A DNA stretch of 64,000 nucleotides, from the NCBI RefSeq assembly GCF_900113705.1, contig NZ_FOQI01000007.1:62001-126000 (forward strand), in the 5' to 3' direction. The DNA is from Collimonas sp. OK307 (GTDB taxonomy: Bacteria; Pseudomonadota; Gammaproteobacteria; Burkholderiales; Burkholderiaceae_D). The notes below the pieces were generated by a model, which was given only the letters and a program-made list of their open reading frames with translations, was not told the origin of the DNA and did no database searches. A program made the position numbers and the translations under genes. Shown in pieces: positions 46,927 to 55,280 of this stretch. Each line of letters begins with the position of its first letter. Position 1 is the first letter of the stretch.

Positions 46927-48150
46927 ATGAATGTTTCTAATGACACAAAATATGCTGCATTTACAGTTTGTAATTTGGCATATTTGCCCAAGGCATTGGT
47001 TTTGGCCGAGTCGGTGTTGAAATATGAACAGAAGAAAATCAAAATATATTTGATCGACCGAAAATGCGATGTGGTATTGCCAGATTCATTAGCTGATTTT
47101 ATTTGGATTGAAGATGCCGGGGTACCGGATCTTTATAACCTTGCATTTAAATACGATATTACAGAGTTCAGTACATCTGTGAAGCCGTTCCTTGCATTGA
47201 AGTTATTGGAGAAATTCGATAATGTCATTTTTCTGGACCCGGATACATGCATCTATCATTCTCTTGATCCGATTTTGGCCGATCTCGAGGCGCATCCGAT
47301 TGTACTGACTCCACACTATACTCAGCCTCAAGATAATGCATGGCCTAATAGTGATGTCGGCATGCTGTGTTTCGGATCTTTTAATCTTGGTTTTTTTGCA
47401 ATTAATAAATCTGACGAAGGAGTAAGTTTTCTGAAATGGTGGAGTGATCGCTGTTTCCGGTTTTGTTATTTTGAAACTCAGTTTGGTTTATCTACAGATC
47501 AAAAATGGGTGAGTATCGCACCTTGTTTCTTTGAGAACCTGTATGTATCCTTTAATTTGGGATATAACGCCGCGTTCTGGAATGTCCAGGAAAGATATAT
47601 TTCTAAAGACGATAATGGTTGCTATATAGTTAATGATAAATATCCGCTGATATTTTTCCACTTTAGTTCGTTCGATGAAAAAAATCCTGATCTCTTAAGT
47701 AAGAAATCCTTCTTTCATAAAGGTGAGAATAGCGGCGATTTGCTGGAATTGAGCGTATCTTATAAAGCCGCATTGCAGAAACATACTACAGCGGCCTCAA
47801 AGCGGAAGTACGGATTTGATTATATGTCAAATGGCGATTACATCTCGCCGACTCTGCGGCGGGCGTATGCATGTGTTGCCAGCGAGTTGGAGCCTGGTTG
47901 CGATCCTTTTAATTCTGACGGTCCGGTAGGAAAATTTGCAAAGAAAAATTTCCTTCTTGAAAAAAAATCCACCCAATTTGTTGCCAACAGCTATAACGAT
48001 ATCGGAAAACACAAAAATAAATTTGCCGTCGTAAATTTCTTTATGCGTTTGATTTTACGAATTCTTGGGCCAAATCGTTTCGCGAATTTCGCCAGATTAT
48101 TAGTGCATCTTTCGAGCTATAGACAGAATCGGGATATGTGGAAAATTTGA
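46927..48150 (+). CDS. Putative GT-A glycosyltransferase
   Basis: 407 residues from the ATG at 46927. The N-terminus (YAAFTVCNLAYLPKALVLAESVLKYEQKKIKIYLIDRK) and NVIFLDPDTCIYHSLDPI with DPD at 104-106 indicate a GT-A nucleotide-sugar transferase related in pattern to GT8. The C-terminal 150 residues, with many aromatic and Lys residues, are not recognised. Donor and acceptor are unknown. It overlaps nothing but starts 3 bases after the upstream stop, so it is co-transcribed with wzx and the GT2 gene. Confidence 0.72.
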   Translation: MNVSNDTKYAAFTVCNLAYLPKALVLAESVLKYEQKKIKIYLIDRKCDVVLPDSLADFIWIEDAGVPDLYNLAFKYDITEFSTSVKPFLALKLLEKFDNVIFLDPDTCIYHSLDPILADLEAHPIVLTPHYTQPQDNAWPNSDVGMLCFGSFNLGFFAINKSDEGVSFLKWWSDRCFRFCYFETQFGLSTDQKWVSIAPCFFENLYVSFNLGYNAAFWNVQERYISKDDNGCYIVNDKYPLIFFHFSSFDEKNPDLLSKKSFFHKGENSGDLLELSVSYKAALQKHTTAASKRKYGFDYMSNGDYISPTLRRAYACVASELEPGCDPFNSDGPVGKFAKKNFLLEKKSTQFVANSYNDIGKHKNKFAVVNFFMRLILRILGPNRFANFARLLVHLSSYRQNRDMWKI

Positions 48151-48365
48151 GTTTGATCAGATTTTTCAAGAAATATAATTGCGTTGGCTTCGGCTTGATT
48201 TGAAAATTGGAAGTCAAATCATTATTTCTATAAATTTATGCAAATATACGACACCGGAGCAAGAGATTGAACGTTGATAAAAATGTGAAAGATAGCTGCC
48301 GGCTATAAAAAAAAATATGCAGATAAATGGCGGCATGAGAAATATGGATTTTATGAAAGTGTATT
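48151..48365. other. AT-rich spacer before wzy
   Basis: 215 bases with no ORF of note. A run of nine A residues occurs at about 48307-48315. No clear promoter pair or hairpin was found. Confidence 0.5.
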
Positions 48366-49700
48366 ATGGCTGAAAACATTGATAAGTTACTTGCGATTTT
48401 TTTTAGTATTCTTATTTTTGCACAAGCTTATTGCATTCGAAGTGCTGTTGGCACATGGATTTTCCCGGCTTGTTTATTTTCTATAGCATGGTTTGCATTT
48501 ACTTTTTTTCCTTTGGTCGTATTATTTAATGTCCCTGTTGAACCATTATCCGTTTTATTTATAGCACTTTGCGTTTTTTCTTTTTCTTTAAGTGCATTGC
48601 CGTTCAATTGGACAAAGGCATTTGAAAATAACAAGAAAAAAGATGATGATGATTCGGCTAAATTCAATAGTGGCTTCATGCGCAAGCTATTTTATTTTTC
48701 AAGTATTTCTGCAGTTGTTTTTACAATAATTAGCGTGATTTCCAATGGTTTCGATTTGTATTCGATGATATTCGATATTTTGGACACCAGCGGTAAATAT
48801 GCAGCTATGCGAGGACAAGGTGAGTTAGATTACGGAAGTTGGGGGCGCTTAAGTATTATTTTCACTTATGCTACTGCTGTGTTGGGTGGGCTCGTATACT
48901 ACGGCGAGAAAAAGAGAATCCAGAAATTTATATTTATCTTCATGGCGTTCGCTCCTTCGTTATTTGTAATGTTAACTCAGTCTGCAAAACTTATATTATT
49001 TCTTTCGATTGCTTTTTTCTATGGTTCTATCTTTGTTAGAAAAATATATTCGAATCAGCTGACATTGGTAAATAGCGCTTTTTTTGCCCGCTTGATTGGA
49101 TATGGCTTGCTTCTGTTCCCTCTTGTAGCCGTATCATTTTTATCAAGAGGGATGTCAGATAACGACGATGCTACAGGGATTTTTCATAAAGTGTCCAATT
49201 CCTTTTTTTCTTATGTGTTTGGACATTTATATGCATTTTCAGATTGGTTTTCTCACTATTTGGGTGGAAGAACGGAACTGAATTACAGTGATAGTTTTTT
49301 TTCGTACGGAAACTATACATTCCAGTCAGTATTTGATTTCTTTGGAAGTAAAAAAATATTTCCTGCAGGGGTTTATGAGGAATATTTTTCATACCAGGAA
49401 ATGTTTACTACTAATATTTATACAATATTTCGCGGACTTATATATGACTTTGGTAGCGTTGGAACATTGCTTTTTATGTTCTTGCTTGGATTGGTAATTC
49501 ATGCTTTTTTTTACAGACTACTGAATTCAAGAAACTCTTGGATCTCATGCGTAGTATTTATAATTTCTATAGTTTGTTTTCAGGCATCATTTATCATTAG
49601 TTTGTTTATGGCGCGATATATGTATTTGCTCATTGTTGTTTTATTTTTGTTTCTTGTTGCCAATGATTTGATTTGGAAAAAATATAAAGTTAAGAGATGA
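48366..49700 (+). CDS. wzy: Wzy-like O-antigen polymerase
   Basis: 444 residues with roughly 11-12 hydrophobic helices, a large central periplasmic loop (about residues 265-340, rich in Ser, Phe, Tyr and Gly, with SHYLGGRTELNYSDSFFSYGNYTFQSVFDFFG) and GKYAAMRGQGELDYGSWGRLSIIFTYA. This layout and the Arg-rich loops are typical of the oligosaccharide repeat-unit polymerase family. Wzy proteins share little sequence, so the call rests on topology and context: it lies between glycosyltransferases and nucleotide-sugar genes and no other polymerase candidate is present. Strongly AT-rich. Confidence 0.78.
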   Translation: MAENIDKLLAIFFSILIFAQAYCIRSAVGTWIFPACLFSIAWFAFTFFPLVVLFNVPVEPLSVLFIALCVFSFSLSALPFNWTKAFENNKKKDDDDSAKFNSGFMRKLFYFSSISAVVFTIISVISNGFDLYSMIFDILDTSGKYAAMRGQGELDYGSWGRLSIIFTYATAVLGGLVYYGEKKRIQKFIFIFMAFAPSLFVMLTQSAKLILFLSIAFFYGSIFVRKIYSNQLTLVNSAFFARLIGYGLLLFPLVAVSFLSRGMSDNDDATGIFHKVSNSFFSYVFGHLYAFSDWFSHYLGGRTELNYSDSFFSYGNYTFQSVFDFFGSKKIFPAGVYEEYFSYQEMFTTNIYTIFRGLIYDFGSVGTLLFMFLLGLVIHAFFYRLLNSRNSWISCVVFIISIVCFQASFIISLFMARYMYLLIVVLFLFLVANDLIWKKYKVKR

Positions 49701-49967
49701 TTTTCATGTTGGATGATTTTGTAATTTTAATTCATTGCCTGGAATTTAATTTTTAATAAAAAATTAAAATTTGTTATCTGAATGAAATAGTTTTAATTGA
49801 AGCATTCGCTGTCGTTATTTCAAGAGTTCGTGTGATTGTTCGATACAATCAGATGATGAATCTCTGGATTGACCTAGGAGGAAAAGTTTTTATGTTTTAT
49901 AATTATTCAGATAATTATATATATTTCTTTTCCTGTAAATTAATTCATTATCAATCGTAGATTAAAA
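49701..49967. other. AT-rich spacer between wzy and wbjB
   Basis: It contains an AT-only inverted repeat TTTAATTTTT / AAAAATTAAA (49745-49754 and 49759-49768), which could act as a weak terminator after wzy, and a 22-codon ORF with a strong ribosome binding site just before wbjB (listed separately). Confidence 0.5.
49892..49960 (+). CDS. Possible 22-residue leader peptide upstream of wbjB
   Basis: An ATG at 49892 is preceded by a perfect AGGAGG at 49876-49881, the best ribosome binding site in the AT-rich region, and the frame closes with TAG at 49958-49960, eight bases before the wbjB ATG. The predicted peptide MFYNYSDNYIYFFSCKLIHY plus two residues is very rich in Tyr and Phe. wbjB itself has no Shine-Dalgarno, so translation may be coupled through this short ORF. 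It may equally be a remnant or chance. Confidence 0.35.
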   Translation: MFYNYSDNYIYFFSCKLIHYQS

Positions 49968-51002
49968 ATGTTTAAAAATAAATTGTTATTAATTACCGGT
50001 GGTACCGGGTCTTTCGGTAATGCTGTCTTAAAACGGTTTTTAGACACGGACATTGGTGAAATACGCATATTCAGCCGCGATGAAAAAAAGCAGGATGATA
50101 TGCGGAAGAAATACAACAACCCTAAATTGAAGTTTTATATTGGGGATGTACGTGACTATTCGAGCATCTTAAACGCGACGCGGGGTGTGGATTACATTTT
50201 CCATGCGGCGGCTTTAAAGCAGGTGCCTTCCTGTGAGTTCCATCCGATGGAAGCGGTAAAGACCAACATTATCGGTACCGATAATTTGCTCGAGGCAGCA
50301 ATTCAAAACGGTGTTCGGCGTGTGGTTTGCTTGAGCACGGACAAGGCGGCTTATCCTATCAACGCCATGGGCATTTCCAAAGCCATGATGGAAAAAGTCA
50401 TGGTTGCAAAGTCACGCAATGTGGATGATGCCAAGACCGTCATTTGTGGCACGCGTTACGGTAACGTGATGGCGTCACGCGGCTCTGTGATCCCGTTATT
50501 CGTGGATCAGGTGCGGGCAGGGCAGCCGATTACCATCACAGATCCGGCGATGACGCGTTTTATGATGACGCTTGAAGATGCCGTCGATTTGGTGTTGTAC
50601 GCTTTCGAGCATGGCGCCAACGGGGATATTTTCGTGCAGAAGGCGCCTGCAGCGACGGTTGACACCCTGGTGCACGCCTTGTTATCAATTATGCAGAGGC
50701 CTGCCCATCAGGTAAATGTCATTGGGACGCGCCATGGCGAAAAACTATATGAGACTTTGTTGAGCCGAGAGGAAATGGCTGCAGCGGAAGACCGAGGTAA
50801 CTATTTCCGAGTGCCCCCCGATTTGCGTGACCTGAATTACGGCAAATTCGTGGAGCAAGGAGAGCAAAAGATCTCAAATTGCGATGACTATAATTCACAT
50901 AACACAGACCGTCTGGACGTTGAGGGCATGAAAGCGTTACTTATGAAATTAGACTTTATCCGTTCCATAGTGCGTGGTGAGAGCGCTGTCGCTGAGGGAT
51001 GA
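49968..51002 (+). CDS. wbjB: UDP-GlcNAc 4,6-dehydratase/5-epimerase (WbjB/FnlA type)
   Basis: 344 residues, a short extended SDR: LLITGGTGSFGNAVLKRFLDTDIGEIRIFSRDEKKQDDMR, FHAAALKQVPSCEFHPMEAVKTNIIGTDN and CLSTDKAAYPINAMGISKAMMEKVM. The Met-Gly-x-Ser-Lys active-site form and the VCGTRYGNV-like stretch ICGTRYGNVMASRGSVIPLF match WbjB/FnlA rather than FlaA1. It starts UDP-N-acetyl-L-fucosamine synthesis from UDP-GlcNAc. It is followed by wbjC and wbjD, the full three-enzyme path. No ribosome binding site is visible. Confidence 0.9.
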   Translation: MFKNKLLLITGGTGSFGNAVLKRFLDTDIGEIRIFSRDEKKQDDMRKKYNNPKLKFYIGDVRDYSSILNATRGVDYIFHAAALKQVPSCEFHPMEAVKTNIIGTDNLLEAAIQNGVRRVVCLSTDKAAYPINAMGISKAMMEKVMVAKSRNVDDAKTVICGTRYGNVMASRGSVIPLFVDQVRAGQPITITDPAMTRFMMTLEDAVDLVLYAFEHGANGDIFVQKAPAATVDTLVHALLSIMQRPAHQVNVIGTRHGEKLYETLLSREEMAAAEDRGNYFRVPPDLRDLNYGKFVEQGEQKISNCDDYNSHNTDRLDVEGMKALLMKLDFIRSIVRGESAVAEG

Positions 51003-51006
51003 TGAG

Positions 51007-52113
51007 ATGAAAGTGTTAGTGACAGGGGCTAATGGCTTCATTGGTAAAAATTTGCTGATTCATTTACGTGAACGAAAGGATATTGAAATCCTCACGTTTT
51101 TGAAGGCTGATGATCTTCAGGCACTGGCGGAGAAAGTGGCTGCGGTAGATTTTATCTTTCACTTGGCCGGGATTAATCGTCCGCAAACTGAAGAAGAGTT
51201 CATCGAGGGCAATGTTGATTTGACCAGAGCTTTGTGTGATGCGGTTCAGGCCACTGGTCGGTCAGTGCCCATTGTTTATACATCCTCCATCCAGGCCGAG
51301 CGCGGCAATGCTTACGGCATCAGCAAGCGTATGGCTGAGGATGCTCTGCGCGCACTTGGCGCTGCTACCGGTGCGCCTACCTATATCTATCGCTTGCCTA
51401 ACGTATTTGGTAAGTGGTGCCGTCCTAATTACAATTCTGCGGTGGCGACCTTCTGCCACAATATCGTGCACGACTTACCCATCCAGATCAATGACCCCGA
51501 GGCTGAGATCCAGTTGGTCTATGTGGATGATGTTATCGCTGATTTTTTGCGTGTAATGGATAGCCGGCCGGCAAGCGAAGAGTGCGAAGACGTACAACCG
51601 GTCTATAGCATAACCGTTGGAGATTTGGCGGAGCAGTTGCGTGTATTCAAGGAAAACAGGAAATCGCTTGTGATTGAGTCGGTTGGCGCGGGCTTGACGC
51701 GCGCGCTGTATTCGACTTTCATCACCTATTTCACCCCGGAGCAGTTTTCTTATCCTTTGATCAAACATGAAGATCCGCGCGGTGTCTTTGTCGAGATGCT
51801 GAAAACACGTGACTCTGGCCAGTTCTCATATTTTACCGCGCACCCGGGTATCACCAGAGGCGGGCACTATCATCATACGAAGACTGAGAAATTCTTGGTC
51901 ATAAAGGGCGAGGCGTGTTTTCGCTTCCGTCATATCGACACCGGCGCGAGCCATGAGCTTCGTACCAGCGCCAGCTCACCCGAGGTGGTGGAGACCATTC
52001 CGGGATGGTCACACGACATCACAAATATCGGTGAGGAAGAAATGATTGTCATGTTATGGGCGAACGAGATATTCGACCGTCAACATCCAGATACGATTAC
52101 GTACAAGGTTTAA
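51007..52113 (+). CDS. wbjC: WbjC/FnlB-type NAD-dependent reductase with cupin domain
   Basis: 368 residues from the ATG at 51007. The N-terminal 250 residues are an SDR (VLVTGANGFIGKNLLIHL, FHLAGINRPQTEEEF, YGISKRMAEDAL with the Tyr/Lys pair). The C-terminal 100 residues are a cupin (GGHYHHTKTEKFLVIKGEACFRF, VVETIPGWSHDITNIGEEEM). This fusion is typical of WbjC, which performs epimerisation and reduction of the 4-keto sugar from WbjB. Four bases separate it from wbjB and two from wbjD. Confidence 0.9.
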   Translation: MKVLVTGANGFIGKNLLIHLRERKDIEILTFLKADDLQALAEKVAAVDFIFHLAGINRPQTEEEFIEGNVDLTRALCDAVQATGRSVPIVYTSSIQAERGNAYGISKRMAEDALRALGAATGAPTYIYRLPNVFGKWCRPNYNSAVATFCHNIVHDLPIQINDPEAEIQLVYVDDVIADFLRVMDSRPASEECEDVQPVYSITVGDLAEQLRVFKENRKSLVIESVGAGLTRALYSTFITYFTPEQFSYPLIKHEDPRGVFVEMLKTRDSGQFSYFTAHPGITRGGHYHHTKTEKFLVIKGEACFRFRHIDTGASHELRTSASSPEVVETIPGWSHDITNIGEEEMIVMLWANEIFDRQHPDTITYKV

Positions 52114-52115
52114 CG

Positions 52116-53249
52116 ATGAAAAAACTGAAAGTCATGACGGTCGTTGGGACGCGTCCGGAAATTATTCGCTTATCTCGTGTGATGGCGAAGTTAGATGAAT
52201 ATTGCGATCACGTGATTGCACACACCGGACAAAATTATGATTACGAATTGAATGAGATTTTTTTCCAGGATCTGGAGGTTCGTAAACCTGATCATTTCCT
52301 GAATGCGGCAGGCGCGAACGCTGCAGAGACTATCGGTAAAGTGATTATCGCCGTGGATGCCGTCTTGGCACAGGTGCAGCCTGATGCGTTGCTTATACTG
52401 GGGGACACTAACAGTTGTCTGGCGGCGATTCCTGCTAAACGTCGGAAAATTCCGATTTTCCATATGGAGGCGGGTAATCGCTGCTTTGATCAGCGGGTGC
52501 CAGAGGAGACTAATCGCAAGATTGTCGATCACACGGCGGATGTCAATTTGACATATAGCGCTATAGCTCGCGAATACCTATTGCGGGAAGGTTTGCCGCC
52601 TGACCGGATCATCAAGACAGGCAGCCCTATGTTTGAGGTGTTAAATCACTACAAGGCAGGGATTGACGCATCAGATGCAGTGAGCCGTTTAGGATTAACG
52701 GAAGGAAAATATTTTGTTGTTAGCGCGCATCGCGAGGAAAATATTGATTCGGACATTAATTTCGCCAAGTTGGTGAGTACCTTGAACGCCGTCGCTGAGA
52801 CATATGGTGAGCCAGTCATCGTATCAACTCATCCACGTACGCAAAAAAAGGTGGATGCGAAGGCGGTCACCTTCCATCCATTAATCCGATTACTTAAACC
52901 GCTCGGATTCAAAGATTACGTAAAGTTGCAAGCTTGTTCCCGGGCTGTTTTATCTGATAGCGGAACGATTACGGAAGAGTCTTCAATTCTTAATTTCCCT
53001 GCACTCAACATACGTGAAGCGCATGAACGGCCCGAGGGTATGGAAGAAGCTTCCGTTATGATGACGGGGCTGGAAGTAGATCGCGTGTTGCAAGGTTTGA
53101 AGATATTGGAGAGTCAAAAACGCGGTGACGAGCGAGATTTACGGCTCGTTACCGATTACAGTGTGCCGAACGTGTCCGACAAAGTTGTGAGAATTATCCA
53201 TAGCTATACGGATTATGTAAATCGCGAGGTGTGGCACAAAGTAGGGTAA
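52116..53249 (+). CDS. wbjD: UDP-HexNAc 2-epimerase (WbjD/FnlC type)
   Basis: 377 residues from the ATG at 52116. Non-hydrolysing UDP-GlcNAc 2-epimerase motifs: VVGTRPEIIRLSRVMAKL, FHMEAGNRCFDQRVPEETNRKIVDH, SAHREENID and LSDSGTITEESSILNFPALNIREAHERPEGME. In the WbjBCD path it completes UDP-N-acetyl-L-fucosamine. Eight bases separate its stop from the next gene. Confidence 0.92.
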   Translation: MKKLKVMTVVGTRPEIIRLSRVMAKLDEYCDHVIAHTGQNYDYELNEIFFQDLEVRKPDHFLNAAGANAAETIGKVIIAVDAVLAQVQPDALLILGDTNSCLAAIPAKRRKIPIFHMEAGNRCFDQRVPEETNRKIVDHTADVNLTYSAIAREYLLREGLPPDRIIKTGSPMFEVLNHYKAGIDASDAVSRLGLTEGKYFVVSAHREENIDSDINFAKLVSTLNAVAETYGEPVIVSTHPRTQKKVDAKAVTFHPLIRLLKPLGFKDYVKLQACSRAVLSDSGTITEESSILNFPALNIREAHERPEGMEEASVMMTGLEVDRVLQGLKILESQKRGDERDLRLVTDYSVPNVSDKVVRIIHSYTDYVNREVWHKVG

Positions 53250-53257
53250 TCTGAATT

Positions 53258-54490
53258 GTGAAAATATTAATTGTTAGCCAATATTTTTGGCCAGAGAATT
53301 TTCGTATTAATGATCTAGCGACAGAATTGGCTGGTCGTGGTCATGAAATTACCGTATTGACTGGTTGGCCAAATTATCCGGAGGGGAAAATTTATGAAGA
53401 TTTTAATAAATATCCCCAAAAATACGCAAATTTTAATGGTGTGACCGTAGTACGGGTGCCTTTGGCTCCTCGGGGTCAAAGCGCGCTGCGGTTAATGATC
53501 AATTATTTTAGTTTCATATTTTCAGCATCACTGCTAGGTTCGTTAAAGTTGGCCGGGAAGAAATACGATCTTATTTTTGTATGTGGACTGTCCCCCATCA
53601 CTGTTGCTATACCTGCGATTTTTCTGAAATTCATAAAAAAAACACCAATTGCACTTTGGGTATTGGATCTATGGCCGGAATCGCTTAGCGCAGTAGGCGT
53701 TGTGAAATCCAAAAAAATACTTGATGCCGTTGGAGTCTTGGTAAGATTTATATACAAAAATTGCGACTTGGTATTGGCCCAGTCTAAATCTTTCATATCC
53801 AGTATTGGGAAATACTGCAGTGAGAGTGAGAAAATAAAATATTTTCCCAGTTGGTCTGAGGATTTATTTAATAACGAATCAGTTGTAAGCGCTCCTGAAG
53901 TGGAAGCGAAGAAGGATATATTTAATATATTATTTTCGGGGAATATTGGCGATGCGCAGGATTTTCCAACTATATTAAATGCTGCGGAGTATCTTCGTGA
54001 ACGCAGTGACATACGATGGATTATCGTAGGTGACGGGCGGATGGCAGGTTGGGTCCGGGAGCAGATAGTAAAAAGAAACTTGCAAAACAATGTGGTAATG
54101 ACTGGCCGCTTTCCTTTGGAAAGAATGCCATCTTTTTTTGCCCATGCCGACGCCTTGCTGGTCTCGCTTAAAGCGAATGACATCTTTGCCATGACGATCC
54201 CAGGCAAGGTGCAAACTTATCTTTCGTCTGGATTGCCAATTATCGGCGCGATAGATGGTGAAGGGGCCGAGGTAATTCGCGAAGCGGGAGCTGGATATGC
54301 GTGTAAAGCGAGCGATGCAGAAGGTTTGGCTGCTGTTGTTGCCAAGATGGCGGCATTAAATGTTGAAAAACGCGATTCGATGGGTAAGGCTGGAAAAGCT
54401 TATTATGTTGCACAATTTGAAAAGAAATTTTTGATCGATAAATTAGAAAGCTATTTTCATAGCATGAGTTTAAATAAAAATAGTGCATAA
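53258..54490 (+). CDS. wbuB: GT4 glycosyltransferase, WbuB-like (L-FucNAc transferase)
   Basis: 410 residues from a GTG start. GT-B features: ILIVSQYFWPENFRINDLATELAGRGHEITVLTGWPNYPEGKIYEDF, WVLDLWPESLSAVGVVKSK, FSGNIGDAQDFPTILNAAEYL, and the C-terminal sugar-nucleotide site with LVSLKANDIFAMTIPGKVQTYLSSGLPIIGAIDGEGAEVIREAGAGY. The first motif is very typical of WbuB, which transfers L-FucNAc in E. coli O26 and is almost always beside fnl/wbj genes, as here. The membrane helix near residue 90-110 is usual for this group. Confidence 0.87.
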   Translation: MKILIVSQYFWPENFRINDLATELAGRGHEITVLTGWPNYPEGKIYEDFNKYPQKYANFNGVTVVRVPLAPRGQSALRLMINYFSFIFSASLLGSLKLAGKKYDLIFVCGLSPITVAIPAIFLKFIKKTPIALWVLDLWPESLSAVGVVKSKKILDAVGVLVRFIYKNCDLVLAQSKSFISSIGKYCSESEKIKYFPSWSEDLFNNESVVSAPEVEAKKDIFNILFSGNIGDAQDFPTILNAAEYLRERSDIRWIIVGDGRMAGWVREQIVKRNLQNNVVMTGRFPLERMPSFFAHADALLVSLKANDIFAMTIPGKVQTYLSSGLPIIGAIDGEGAEVIREAGAGYACKASDAEGLAAVVAKMAALNVEKRDSMGKAGKAYYVAQFEKKFLIDKLESYFHSMSLNKNSA

Positions 54491-54623
54491 GATATTTGTC
54501 GCGGAAATAAATAATTTTTTCGAGGCGTTGCGAGTTGCTATACCTCCACGTCAAAATATCTTGAACTGGTGGCCCGTGGTCAGTGGAAATGCAGCGACTC
54601 AGAAGACTGTTTCGTTTTTTTGA
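54483..54623 (+). CDS. Unrecognised 46-residue ORF after wbuB
   Basis: A GTG at 54483 overlaps the wbuB stop and the frame closes at 54621-54623. The predicted peptide contains a gene-like stretch VAIPPRQNILNWWPVVSGNA. No clear ribosome binding site and no homologue known to me. The block is more GC-rich than its neighbours, so it could be a small gene, a remnant of a lost gene, or chance. Confidence 0.2.
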   Translation: MHKIFVAEINNFFEALRVAIPPRQNILNWWPVVSGNAATQKTVSFF

Positions 54624-54643
54624 ACAAGATTAAGTGATTTTAT

Positions 54644-55204
54644 ATGAAGCGTATTTTCGATCTCTTTTTAAGCCTGTTGCTACTGTTGTTTTTTGCTTTT
54701 CCACTTTTAATTATTGCTTTCTTTGTTAGAATAACATCAACTGGCCCAATCTTATATTGGTCTGATCGAGTAGGCCGGAATAATGCTATTTTCTCGATGC
54801 CCAAGTTTCGCACCATGCTGGTAGAAACTCCTGCAGTGGCGACTCATTTGCTGGCCGATCCTGGCAAATTTCTGACCCCGATCGGTTCCTTTTTGCGTAA
54901 ATCGAGCCTGGACGAATTACCGCAACTGTGGAGCATAATCAAGGGTGACATGAGTTTTGTTGGTCCAAGGCCTGCACTATACAATCAAGATGACTTGATA
55001 GCATTACGTACTACATACGGTGTAGAGCATTTGTTGCCGGGCTTGACGGGCTGGGCCCAGATCAATGGACGGGATGAGTTACCCATTCCGGAAAAAGTAA
55101 AGCTGGATGTTGAATATCTGCAGCGGCAATCTTTTTCTCTTGATATGAAAATTATGTTTCTCACTTTTTTGAAAGTTATCCGAAGAGATGGGATTACGCA
55201 TTGA
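54644..55204 (+). CDS. Initiating phosphoglycosyltransferase (PglC/WcaJ-like, monotopic)
   Basis: 186 residues, the minimal monotopic PGT. One N-terminal re-entrant hydrophobic helix (LFLSLLLLLFFAFPLLIIAFFV) is followed by GPILYWSDRVGRNNAIFSMPKFRTM, the catalytic Asp-Glu pair in SSLDELPQLWSIIKGDMSFVGPRP and LLPGLTGWAQINGRDELP. Such enzymes load the first sugar phosphate onto undecaprenyl phosphate. The neighbouring wbpM and wbj genes suggest a 6-deoxy-HexNAc (QuiNAc, FucNAc or diNAcBac) as first sugar. 440 residues of N-terminal domains found in WcaJ/WbaP are absent. Confidence 0.9.
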   Translation: MKRIFDLFLSLLLLLFFAFPLLIIAFFVRITSTGPILYWSDRVGRNNAIFSMPKFRTMLVETPAVATHLLADPGKFLTPIGSFLRKSSLDELPQLWSIIKGDMSFVGPRPALYNQDDLIALRTTYGVEHLLPGLTGWAQINGRDELPIPEKVKLDVEYLQRQSFSLDMKIMFLTFLKVIRRDGITH

Positions 55205-55280
55205 TAATTTGCAAATGCCGAAAAATTTATCCAGAAAGTACTCAAATTTTCTTATGGTCGTTAATCGCTGAATTGCCCAC

